Positions 1-6,158 of a stretch of 7,741 nucleotides of DNA are shown here, piece after piece; within the stretch, counting starts at the first letter, position 1; every line of letters begins with the position of its first letter. Source of the stretch: an uncultured Ruminococcus sp. GTDB lineage: Bacteria; Bacillota; Clostridia; Oscillospirales; Ruminococcaceae. The stretch covers positions 1 through 7,741 of the forward strand of contig USCU01000050.1 of assembly GCA_900553335.1 (NCBI GenBank). Direction: 5' to 3'. The position numbers and the translations under genes were made by a program. The notes below the pieces were generated by a model. That model had not been told where the DNA came from and did not search any database. It saw only the letters and a program-made list of their open reading frames with translations.

Positions 1-301
1 GCATATCATAAAGCGCATTAGCGGCAGGGGTGTCATATAAGGTCACATTAAATTCTTGTCCGGCTATTGTCAGTTTCAATTTTCGGTTTTCTGTTTCGTG
101 TGTGTCTGTATTGTTTGTAAATGATTCAGTATCCTGCAAATCAGCTGATTGATTTTCTGAATCATCGGTGCTGTTTTGTATATTCGACTGCTCCTGATGT
201 GAACTTTGCTCGGAAGCAAGGGACATGGTTTTCTGCTCTGCGCAGGCGGCAAGACCTAAACACAATAGCAAATATAAAACAATTAAAACACCTTTTCTCA
301 T
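1..301 (-). CDS. Lipoprotein with cyclophilin-like domain, 3' end outside window
   Basis: This gene starts at the ATG at 301-299 and is cut by the left edge after 100 codons. Residues 1-20 form a lipoprotein signal peptide: a basic start (MRKG), a leucine-rich core and a lipobox LAAC with the lipidated cysteine at position 20. Residues 21-73 are a polar Ser/Asn/Gln/Glu/Asp linker. From about residue 74 the text KLKLTIAGQEFNVTLYDTPA resembles the start of the bacterial cyclophilin-like fold family (PF18050 type), whose members are often encoded beside flavodoxins and aldo/keto reductases. The protein would sit on the outer face of the membrane. A GGAG site (313-310) stands 8 bases before the start, and the gene follows the reductase stop by 26 bases, so it is probably its operon partner. 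The fold call rests on only some 27 residues; the lipoprotein call is firm. Confidence 0.8.
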   Translation of the reverse strand, partial: MRKGVLIVLYLLLCLGLAACAEQKTMSLASEQSSHQEQSNIQNSTDDSENQSADLQDTESFTNNTDTHETENRKLKLTIAGQEFNVTLYDTPAANALYDM

Positions 302-327
302 TGTAGTTTCTCCGTTTCTGAATAGCG

Positions 328-1176
328 TTATTTTCCGCTGAAAACCGGGAAATAACTGTATTCACCGTAATCCTTGAAATCCAGTGCCATTAAAATTTTC
401 ATATCTTCGCTTGAAATTATAAAATCCAGATTTGCGTTGTCCTGCATATGTTTCGGATTAGATGTTTTGGGCAGAGCAACTGTTCCTAAATTTAAGGTAT
501 ATTTAATACATAACTGCGGAACGGAAACGCCGTATTTTTGAGCCATAGCCACAATCGTATTGTTTTTCAACGCCTCACCGTGAGCAATCGGAGAGTAAGC
601 CTCAACAACGATATTCTGCTTTTTGCAGAACTCAATCAGCGCAGTTGGTGTATTTCCTATATGAATCAAAAGCTGATTTACCATTGGTTTGATTTTACAG
701 TTGGCAAGAAGGTTTTTAAGATCATCAATTAGAAAGTTTGAAACTCCGATTGCTTTAACCTTGCCTGCCGTGTAAGCGTCCTCAAGTGCTTTCCACACCT
801 GTATGTTTTCTTCAAAATAGCGTTTGTCGTTACGCCATTCCGCCCAGGGCTGCGGACTGTGTATCAGCATAAGGTCGATATATTGAAGTCCCATTTTTTC
901 GAGCGATTCATCAATAGACTTGGCTGCTGAGTCATAAGTTTTTGCTTCTGCTGCCACCTTGCTTGTAACAAATATATCTTCTCTTGAAATGCCGCAATCT
1001 TTGATTCCGGCGCCAACGCCTCTTTCATTGCCATAAGCTTGTGCAGTATCAATATGACGATAGCCGATTTTTACAGCAGAAATAACTGCCTTATCTGCTT
1101 TGTCATCGTCAATAAACCAAGTTCCAAGTCCTAACACGGGAATTTTTATCCCGTTACTTAAAGTTTGAAATTCCAT
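328..1176 (-). CDS. Aldo/keto reductase, short-form AKR
   Basis: The 282-residue product is a cytosolic NADPH-dependent carbonyl reductase of the aldo/keto reductase superfamily, at normal family length. The catalytic tetrad is visible as D43 (HIDTAQAYG), Y48, K73 (TSK) and H106 (LIHSP). GVSNF in the middle and ALPKTSNPKHMQDN near the end are the usual cofactor-binding strand and phosphate-binding region. The ATG at 1176 is preferred because GGAGG (1188-1184) lies 7 bases upstream and the protein then begins with the typical MEFQTLSNGIKIPVLGLGTW. A longer open frame back to 1245 would overlap the membrane-protein gene by 70 bases. The ATG overlaps the stop of that gene by one base (TAATG), which suggests translational coupling. 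The substrate cannot be read from sequence. Confidence 0.93.
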   Translation of the reverse strand: MEFQTLSNGIKIPVLGLGTWFIDDDKADKAVISAVKIGYRHIDTAQAYGNERGVGAGIKDCGISREDIFVTSKVAAEAKTYDSAAKSIDESLEKMGLQYIDLMLIHSPQPWAEWRNDKRYFEENIQVWKALEDAYTAGKVKAIGVSNFLIDDLKNLLANCKIKPMVNQLLIHIGNTPTALIEFCKKQNIVVEAYSPIAHGEALKNNTIVAMAQKYGVSVPQLCIKYTLNLGTVALPKTSNPKHMQDNANLDFIISSEDMKILMALDFKDYGEYSYFPVFSGK

Positions 1177-1865
1177 TACTTTTCCTCCGTTTTCTTTTTG
1201 ATTTTTCTCAGTAATTTTGTGCTGTAATGAGCGATAAAGATACAAAGTCCCATTAAAGCGAGATAGTCTGCGTAAAACAAAATTTTTGATTCTTCATAAT
1301 TGAGAAATACAAACTCACTTTTTAAGAACAAATAGGTTAAAAAATCTCTTTTCACGAAAGCAAATACGCCATATCCCGCAACTAAAATCCCGATTATAGG
1401 CAGGAAAACAGAGCGAATTTTTGATGTATGCGTATGTGGAGAAATTTTCTTTACCATAACCATAACCATATTCCAATGCAGACCGAAATGCAGGCTCATA
1501 AATATAAAACCCCAGTATGCACCGAGAATATGAAGCCGACGGGCAATAGACATACCGCCGTTTATCGGTAAAAAGTCAAACACATAACGGGACATAACGA
1601 TACCGCTATACATTTGAGCGAGCATTGCAAGCAAGACGAGCAAATCAATACAAAGAGTTATGATACGCAATGCGGTGTATTTCCCTTTAAAAATGTTTTT
1701 ATGCCAGCCAAAATTAAGAATATGATGAGCGATAAAAAGGATAAATATTCCTGCGCCCACCCATTCGTGTGCCGTTTGGCCCCAAAACTGATAACCCATT
1801 AAGAACAAAAGCAGTAAGGTCATTAAAATATCGACTGCTAATTTAAGAACAGCCCTCGGTTTCAT
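1176..1865 (-). CDS. DUF4405 six-helix membrane protein, possible b-type haem carrier
   Basis: The 229-residue protein is integral to the membrane, with hydrophobic segments at about 8-27, 35-52, 67-91, 112-138, 152-172 and 195-214 and a basic C-terminal tail. It resembles the DUF4405 family (PF14358). Histidines fall inside or at the edges of helices: H33, H47, H48, H112, H126 and H130, an arrangement like the paired axial ligands of cytochrome b561-type or formate-dehydrogenase-gamma-like proteins. Haem binding is an inference, not shown. Its start codon overlaps the stop of the upstream CMD gene (ATGA, 1865-1862), and GGTGGAG lies just upstream inside that gene; its own stop overlaps the next reductase start. 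The coupling points to co-production of all three proteins. It could pass electrons between the cytosolic side and an exported partner such as the lipoprotein flavodoxin. Confidence 0.8.
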   Translation of the reverse strand: MKPRAVLKLAVDILMTLLLLFLMGYQFWGQTAHEWVGAGIFILFIAHHILNFGWHKNIFKGKYTALRIITLCIDLLVLLAMLAQMYSGIVMSRYVFDFLPINGGMSIARRLHILGAYWGFIFMSLHFGLHWNMVMVMVKKISPHTHTSKIRSVFLPIIGILVAGYGVFAFVKRDFLTYLFLKSEFVFLNYEESKILFYADYLALMGLCIFIAHYSTKLLRKIKKKTEEK

Positions 1866-2548
1866 TGCTCCACCGCCTTACCTACGCAGGCAATCGCATT
1901 TAAGCTGCGTGGATAGCCGATATAGGGCAGGCACTGAGAAACAACACGAATCAAAAAGTCCTTGTCGTTTCCCATATTCATATTCCCTTTGGAATGAGCG
2001 ATAAGCTGTGGTTCACAGCCGCCTTGCGCCATAAGAAAACAAAAGGTAATAAGCTCACGCTCCGAAAGGGAAAGCCCCTTTCGGGTATAGTAATCACCGA
2101 AACAATTTGCTGCAAGCCAGCGATTGATGTGTCCTGCTTTCCACGCTTCTTTCATATGTTCCCCAAAAATTTCAGCCTGTGCTTCTATACCTTTTTCAAG
2201 TCTGTTTTCAAGGGTAGTGGTAGCCCGCCCGTCAAGGGGTAGTGAAATACCTTTTTCTGTAAAGATTTCGTTTGTGCAGTTCAAAAACGGCAGCATTCTT
2301 CCATAACCCAAATAATCGGTTGCCTGATAAACGATTTCTTTTACCATTACCGGCGTGATATCGTTTTCAAGTGCTTTTGGTAACATCTCCTTGTATGCCT
2401 CTACACCGCCGCAGCCTATCAGCGCTGCTAAAATCGCCATATAGCGTGTTTTTTCGTCTAATTGACCATTTTCCTCGTTTGGTACTTCGTTAAAAGTAAA
2501 ATGCTCGAAACGTTCCATAAATTCGTGATCGGTGATATATAAATCCAT
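1862..2548 (-). CDS. Two-domain carboxymuconolactone decarboxylase-like protein
   Basis: The 228-residue product carries two CMD/AhpD-like helical repeats, at about residues 30-100 and 125-222. Each has the family pattern of an early helix, a turn and a final Y/Q-x-x-x-Y-x-G-Y segment: IVYQATDYLGYGR in the first repeat and CLPYIGYPRSLNAI in the second. The second repeat holds C178 and H185 (GGCEPQLIAH), but the CxxC redox pair of AhpD peroxidases is absent, so peroxidase activity of the AhpD kind is not supported. The CMD family includes 4-carboxymuconolactone decarboxylase, yet small clostridial members near reductases and cupins are mostly uncharacterised. GAAAGGAG (2564-2557) gives a strong ribosome binding site that overlaps the stop codon of the preceding reductase, only 14 bases away. 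Family is confident; reaction unknown. Confidence 0.87.
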   Translation of the reverse strand: MDLYITDHEFMERFEHFTFNEVPNEENGQLDEKTRYMAILAALIGCGGVEAYKEMLPKALENDITPVMVKEIVYQATDYLGYGRMLPFLNCTNEIFTEKGISLPLDGRATTTLENRLEKGIEAQAEIFGEHMKEAWKAGHINRWLAANCFGDYYTRKGLSLSERELITFCFLMAQGGCEPQLIAHSKGNMNMGNDKDFLIRVVSQCLPYIGYPRSLNAIACVGKAVEQ

Positions 2549-2562
2549 TTTAATTTCTCCTT

Positions 2563-3600
2563 TCAGATTTTTTGATTGCCTGTAGACCAGACGTGCTTTT
2601 CTTTTGCGGCAGCAGGTGTGTTTTGCGCCATAACGCCAACTAACTCGTGCGGAATATACGGCTCTTCCAAATAGGTGATTTCATCATTGCTTAAAGACAA
2701 ATCGACCGCCTTTGCAGCGCCCTCTATGTGAGAAAGTTTTGTCGCCCCCACAACAGGAGCAGTAACCTTTGTAAGCAACCACGCAAGTGATATTTCTGTC
2801 ATAGATACTCTGTGCTTTTCGGAAAGTTCTAAAACTCGGTCGATAATAACGCTGTCTTGCTCGGCGGACAAATCGTATTTCAGTCGTGCATAGCTATCCT
2901 CCTGCAAACGCTTTGAGGTTTCGCCGGGGCGTTTGGAAAGCCGACCGCCTGCAAGGGCGCTGTACGGTGTCATTGCAATATTTGCTTCCTCGCAAAGTTT
3001 CGCCATTTCTCTTTCTTCCTCACGAAAAATAAGGTTATAGTGTCCTTGTACGGACACGAACTTTGCGAAATTTTCTTTTTCGGCAAGTGCATTTGCCTGT
3101 GCCAACTGATAAGCAAAACAGTTGGAAATACCGATATATCTTGCCTTTCCTGCTTTTGCCGCACTGTTTAGTCCCTCCATTATGTCGTGAAGGGGAGTAG
3201 TATAATCCCACATATGGTAAATATATAAATCAACATAATCCATACCGAGATTTCGGAGGCTTTTATCAAGCATTTTTTCAATGTGTTTTTGTCCGGAAAT
3301 ACCATGCTCAATTTCCTCTGCTGTGCGTGGCAGAAATTTTGTGGCAATGACAATATCATCACGCTTTGCAAAATCTCTGATTGCTCTGCCAAGGTATTGT
3401 TCGCTTGTTCCGCTTTGATAGGCAATCGCTGTGTCAAAGAAATTTACGCCAAGCTCCAAGCCTCGTTTTATGATTTCACGGGACTGCGCCTCGTCAACTG
3501 TCCAACTGTGCTGTCCGTTCCCGGCATCGCCAAATCCCATACAGCCCATACAAATACGGGACACCGTGAGGTCTGAATTTCCTAATTTTGTGTACTGCAT
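2563..3600 (-). CDS. Aldo/keto reductase, long form (345 aa)
   Basis: The product is a cytosolic NADPH-dependent oxidoreductase of the larger aldo/keto reductase group (YajO/Tas/IolS-like proteins of about 310-350 residues). The catalytic residues are D56 (NFFDTAIAY), Y61, K88 (ATKF) and H129 (YIYHMW). GISN at mid-protein and VVGATKLSHIEGA near the C-terminus match the barrel strand and cofactor-binding regions. Its start, MQYTKLGNSDLTVSRICMG, is a typical family N-terminus and is preceded by AAGGAGAG (3613-3606) at 5 bases. It is clearly different from the shorter reductase at 328-1176, so the two are not a recent duplication. It is first in a tight four-gene run with the CMD protein, DUF4405 protein and second reductase. 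A small hairpin may cover its ribosome binding site. Confidence 0.93.
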   Translation of the reverse strand: MQYTKLGNSDLTVSRICMGCMGFGDAGNGQHSWTVDEAQSREIIKRGLELGVNFFDTAIAYQSGTSEQYLGRAIRDFAKRDDIVIATKFLPRTAEEIEHGISGQKHIEKMLDKSLRNLGMDYVDLYIYHMWDYTTPLHDIMEGLNSAAKAGKARYIGISNCFAYQLAQANALAEKENFAKFVSVQGHYNLIFREEEREMAKLCEEANIAMTPYSALAGGRLSKRPGETSKRLQEDSYARLKYDLSAEQDSVIIDRVLELSEKHRVSMTEISLAWLLTKVTAPVVGATKLSHIEGAAKAVDLSLSNDEITYLEEPYIPHELVGVMAQNTPAAAKEKHVWSTGNQKI

Positions 3601-3602
3601 AA

Positions 3603-3628
3603 TTTCTCTCCTTACACACCCGGAGAAA
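3603..3628 (-). promoter_or_regulatory. Possible hairpin over the reductase ribosome binding site
   Basis: On the minus strand TTTCTCC (3628-3622) can pair with GGAGAGAAA (3611-3603), leaving one bulged G and a 10-base loop. The right arm contains most of the AAGGAGAG ribosome binding site of the reductase starting at 3600. The stem is only about 8 pairs, so it may form transiently or not matter. Confidence 0.3.
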
Positions 3629-3633
3629 CAAAC

Positions 3634-3726
3634 CTATTCTTGTCTTTCGTATTCTCCATTTGGGTGTTCCGATTTTTTGCCGTGTTGTCATGTTCGGTAA
3701 TCATTGTAATATTCAATATGCGGCAT
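3634..3726 (-). pseudogene. Possible decayed IS3-type transposase C-terminus
   Basis: Reading from the ATG at 3726 gives 12 codons, MPHIEYYNDYRT, then an in-frame TGA (3690-3688), then QHGKKSEHPNGEYERQE and a TAG stop. The spacing of YYNxYR, a KK pair five residues later and an EYERQ end recalls the last 30 residues of IS3/IS150-type OrfB transposases (YYNNxR...KK.TP.EYR). No ribosome binding site precedes it and the stop breaks it, so it is at most a remnant. No terminal inverted repeats were found around it. The match is short and could be chance; an alternative is plain non-coding spacer. It fills most of the 138-base gap between the acetyltransferase and reductase genes, where no convincing promoter or terminator was seen. 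Confidence 0.27.
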
Positions 3727-3738
3727 AAAATCATCTTA

Positions 3739-4329
3739 TTATTTGTCAAGTTCATTTAACATCTTTTTAACTGTGCAGGGATTTCCGCAAGCAACAGCGT
3801 TTGCGGGTATCGGTTTTGTAACAACACTTCCAGCGCCGATAACAGCGTTATCACCGATCGTAACGCCGGGCAGAATAACCACACCGCCGCCAATCCAAAC
3901 ATTATTTCCGATTATAACAGGCGCAGTCTTTGTGCGTATCGCTTTTCTGCCTGTTTCATCGGTATAAATTCGTTCATTGGGCAAAATCGGGTGAACTGCC
4001 GTGTAGATTTTGACATCAGGAGCGATTAAAACATTTTCTCCGATTACAATTTTCCCTGTATCTAAAAGGGTACAGTTCATATTGATAAGGCTGCCTGCAC
4101 CAAGAGAAATATTACAGCCGTAATCAACATATATAGGCTGATTTACCCGTACATTCTCGCCGCAGTATTCAAACAGCATGCGGATAATCTGATCCCGTAA
4201 GCTCATATTCTCAGCTGGAAGACTGTTATATATCCTCATTAAATCTTTTGCGTTATTACTGAGAATACGAAGTTCTAAATCTCTTGTATCATAGAATTTG
4301 CCGCATAACATTTTTTCTTTTTCCGTCAT
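3739..4329 (-). CDS. Maltose/galactoside-type O-acetyltransferase (hexapeptide repeat)
   Basis: The 196-residue protein is a left-handed beta-helix acetyltransferase of the Maa/LacA/NodL group, which moves the acetyl group of acetyl-CoA onto a sugar hydroxyl. Residues 4-55 form the helical Maa N-terminal domain (MLCGKFYDTRDLEL and on). Hexapeptide repeats run from about 60 to 185, with the characteristic late block VIIGNNVWIGGGVVILPGV and GAGSVV. H113 in YTAVHP is the expected catalytic histidine. Length fits the family. AGGAG (4346-4342) lies 12 bases before the ATG, a rather long spacing, and sits over the stop codon of the flavodoxin gene 15 bases upstream. In a redox gene cluster its job is unclear; such enzymes may detoxify non-metabolised sugars. 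The gene ends with a double stop (TAATAA). Confidence 0.92.
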   Translation of the reverse strand: MTEKEKMLCGKFYDTRDLELRILSNNAKDLMRIYNSLPAENMSLRDQIIRMLFEYCGENVRVNQPIYVDYGCNISLGAGSLINMNCTLLDTGKIVIGENVLIAPDVKIYTAVHPILPNERIYTDETGRKAIRTKTAPVIIGNNVWIGGGVVILPGVTIGDNAVIGAGSVVTKPIPANAVACGNPCTVKKMLNELDK

Positions 4330-4344
4330 AATATCGGCTTGCTC

Positions 4345-4818
4345 CTAAAACTGTTCCGCCCAGTTTTTTAATTCCCGTTCTGATATACGGTTTAGCATTT
4401 TGCCGTTTTCCCATTTTGCCGAAGCAGAGCATAGAGGTTTTAATATCTCTGCCGTTCTGCCTATTGGGCTGCCTCCGCTTGTGGCAAAGAGAACAATAGT
4501 CTTTCCCGAAAGGTCGTAACTTTCAACAAAGGTATTGATAATGGTAGGCGCAACATACCACCAAATCGGAAAGCCGATAAATATGGTGTCGTAGTCTTCC
4601 ATATTCGATACCTTTTTCGCAATTTTAGGACGGGAGTTGGGATTGCTCATTTCAACGGAGCTGCGGCTATTTTTGTTCGTCCAATCGAGATCGGCACGGG
4701 TGTATGGTATTTCGGGTTTAATTTCAAATAAATCTGCGCCTGCTGCCTTTGCCAAACGCTCTGCTGCGGCTTTTGTAACGCCGCTCGCCGAGAAATATGC
4801 TACAAGTTTTTTGCTCAT
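4345..4818 (-). CDS. Cytosolic flavodoxin-like protein
   Basis: The 157-residue product has a flavodoxin fold (PF12682-like) and should bind FMN and shuttle electrons in the cytosol. The phosphate-binding loop is SASGVT at residues 10-15, directly after the first strand KKLVAYF. The segment GFPIWWYVAPTIINTF supplies aromatic residues near the flavin, and SGKTIVLFATSGGS is the next strand and loop. The ATG at 4818 is chosen because GGAGG (4832-4828) lies 9 bases upstream and the protein then begins as related proteins do; the frame stays open to an ATG at 4854, but that would overlap the cupin gene. Only one base separates this start from the cupin stop, so the two are probably co-translated. 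The protein is the unanchored counterpart of the lipoprotein flavodoxin at 5470-6144. Confidence 0.9.
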   Translation of the reverse strand: MSKKLVAYFSASGVTKAAAERLAKAAGADLFEIKPEIPYTRADLDWTNKNSRSSVEMSNPNSRPKIAKKVSNMEDYDTIFIGFPIWWYVAPTIINTFVESYDLSGKTIVLFATSGGSPIGRTAEILKPLCSASAKWENGKMLNRISERELKNWAEQF

Positions 4819-4819
4819 T

Positions 4820-5263
4820 TTATTTTTCCTCCAATTTGTTATATTCTTCGTCACTTACGGGTTCACACCATTCATTAGAGGTGTTTTCCCCCGGCACTTC
4901 CACCGCAATATGCGAAAACCAACTATCCTTTTTTGCACCGTGCCAGTGCTTAATTTCGGGCGGTATTGTGATTACCGTTCCTGCGGTGAGAGAAACAGGC
5001 GGTTTGTTTTCCTCTTGATACCAACCCTCACCTGCAGTACAAATGAGAAGCTGCCCACCGCCGCTTGAAGCATGATGAATGTGCCAGTTGTTACGGCAGC
5101 CAGGTTCAAAAGTTACATTCGCAAGGAAAACCGTTGTTTCCTGCGGATTTGTCAGCGGATTCAAAAAAGAATTCCCTATAAAATACTGCGAAAAGGCATC
5201 GTTAGAGTTGCCTTTGCCGAAAGCATTTATTTTTTCAAATTCTTCATAAGATAAATATTTCAC
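4820..5263 (-). CDS. Single-domain cupin, HxH metal-binding type
   Basis: The 147-residue product is a small beta-barrel cupin. The first cupin motif gives H61 and H63 (NNWHIHH) with Q71 (GGGQLLI) where many cupins have glutamate; the second gives H106 (PPEIKHWHGA). An H-H-Q-H metal site resembles that of the cupin hydroxynitrile lyase-like proteins, whose bacterial relatives lie next to CMD proteins; function here is unknown. The start is the GTG at 5263-5261, since GGAGG (5275-5271) is 7 bases upstream. An in-frame ATG at 5305 has no ribosome binding site and would overlap the upstream reductase remnant. The mature protein then begins MKYLSYEEFEKINAFGKGN. It has no signal peptide, so it is cytosolic. 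It ends one base before the flavodoxin start. Confidence 0.88.
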   Translation of the reverse strand: MKYLSYEEFEKINAFGKGNSNDAFSQYFIGNSFLNPLTNPQETTVFLANVTFEPGCRNNWHIHHASSGGGQLLICTAGEGWYQEENKPPVSLTAGTVITIPPEIKHWHGAKKDSWFSHIAVEVPGENTSNEWCEPVSDEEYNKLEEK

Positions 5264-5292
5264 ATCTACTCCTCCAATCAATCGTGGATTTT

Positions 5293-5457
5293 TCAGCTGA
5301 GCCACTTTGCAGTTCGGGCGGCGCTGTGATTGATAATTTCGCTGTGTCCCAAATCTAAAGCGTCAATAGCGATCATATCTTGTACACTCAAAGTAAAATC
5401 CCAGATATTCAGATTTTCTTCCTGTTGTTTTTGATGGATAGACAGGTATTTTTTCAT
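5293..5457 (-). pseudogene. Aldo/keto reductase C-terminal remnant (54 codons)
   Basis: This short frame reads MKKYLSIHQKQQEENLNI, then WDFTLSVQDMIAIDALDLGH and SEIINHSAARTAKWLS. From about residue 5 it matches the last 50 residues of short-form aldo/keto reductases: the SVHKERxEEN cofactor-phosphate segment, the xFDFxLSxEDM helix, and the ALD.GHSEIINH...KWL tail. The barrel with the catalytic Asp, Tyr, Lys and His is missing, so it cannot be an active reductase. Yet the ATG has a near-perfect AGGAGG (5470-5465) 7 bases upstream, which suggests an in-frame internal deletion that kept the original start. It differs from the tail of the reductase at 328-1176, so it is not a copy of it. It may be translated as a 54-residue peptide; function, if any, is unknown. 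Confidence 0.72.
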
Positions 5458-5469
5458 ATCATTTCCTCC

Positions 5470-6144
5470 TTATAAGCCGATTTTGGATAGCCAGTCGCTT
5501 ACGTCATTAGTAGGATCTGAAGCAGAAGAACTGCCAATGTGAAGTCCGTCCGTTACAGTTGCATTTGGCTCAAGCTCTTTTATTTCGTTTACTGTATTTG
5601 AAAGTCCGCTGCCTCCGCTGGTGCAGAACGGAGCAATGGTCTTGCCGGATAAATCGTAGTTATCAAAGAATGTATAAAGAATCATCGGCATATCACCCCA
5701 CCAGTTCGGGTATCCAACATATATAACATTATAATCGCTGATATTATCAATACTGCCGGAGATTGCAGGGCGTGCGTTTTCCTTTTGTTCTTCCTGTGCC
5801 AAATTCACCACAGCGTCGTAATCATCACTGTATGGAGTTTCGGGAACGATCTCAAAAATATCGGAATCTGTCTGCGTCTGAATTGCCTCGGCAACATTTT
5901 GTGTGTTGCCCGACCAGGAAAAATAAACTACTAATGATTTTGAGCCTGTTTCAGTAGGCTTTGAATCTGGGGCGGGCAATTCAGAAGAACTGTTTTGATT
6001 GTTCACTTCTTCGGTTGGAGTGGAATTTGGTTCGCTGCTTTGCAGTGTTGGTGATGAAGCTCTTTCATTATTTGTGTTGTTACTGCAAGCTGCAAAAGAA
6101 AGCAGCAGAGCAAAAGTCATAAGCAGTGATACTAATTTTTTCAT
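5470..6144 (-). CDS. Exported lipoprotein flavodoxin
   Basis: The 224-residue protein begins with a lipoprotein signal peptide (MKKLVSLLMTFALLLSFAAC), with lipobox FAAC and lipidated cysteine at position 20. Residues 21-68 are a low-complexity Ser/Thr/Asn/Glu/Pro linker. A flavodoxin domain fills 70-224: the FMN phosphate loop SWSGNT at 76-81, YPNWW at 145-149 next to the flavin, and the strand SGKTIAPFCTSGGSG at 166-180. It is therefore predicted to be tethered outside the membrane, unlike classical flavodoxins. Such lipoprotein flavodoxins recur in gut clostridia but are little studied. AAAGGAG (6160-6154) lies 9 bases before the ATG, and the merR stop is 14 bases away. Its domain resembles the cytosolic flavodoxin at 4345-4818 in layout but the two are clearly diverged. 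Confidence 0.92.
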   Translation of the reverse strand: MKKLVSLLMTFALLLSFAACSNNTNNERASSPTLQSSEPNSTPTEEVNNQNSSSELPAPDSKPTETGSKSLVVYFSWSGNTQNVAEAIQTQTDSDIFEIVPETPYSDDYDAVVNLAQEEQKENARPAISGSIDNISDYNVIYVGYPNWWGDMPMILYTFFDNYDLSGKTIAPFCTSGGSGLSNTVNEIKELEPNATVTDGLHIGSSSASDPTNDVSDWLSKIGL

Positions 6145-6158
6145 TGTTAAAAACTCCT

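Noticed and set aside
1177..1245. N-terminal extension of the short aldo/keto reductase
   Set aside because: It overlaps the DUF4405 gene by 70 bases, is not family-like, and the internal ATG at 1176 has a GGAGG at 7 bases.
3703..3720. Short palindrome ATATT-G-AATAT as a terminator after the acetyltransferase gene
   Set aside because: The stem is 5 A-T pairs with a single-base loop and no T-run, so it cannot act as a terminator.
3697..3726. Promoter with -10 TACAAT in the acetyltransferase-reductase gap
   Set aside because: No acceptable -35 box lies 16-18 bases upstream (only TTTTAT-like), so it is not better than chance in A+T-rich DNA.
4637..5068. 143-codon open frame on the plus strand
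   Set aside because: It runs antisense to the flavodoxin and cupin genes, has no ribosome binding site and its translation resembles no family; the minus-strand genes have clear motifs.
5264..5305. ATG start for the cupin at 5305
   Set aside because: No ribosome binding site precedes it and it overlaps the reductase remnant; the GTG at 5263 has GGAGG at 7 bases.
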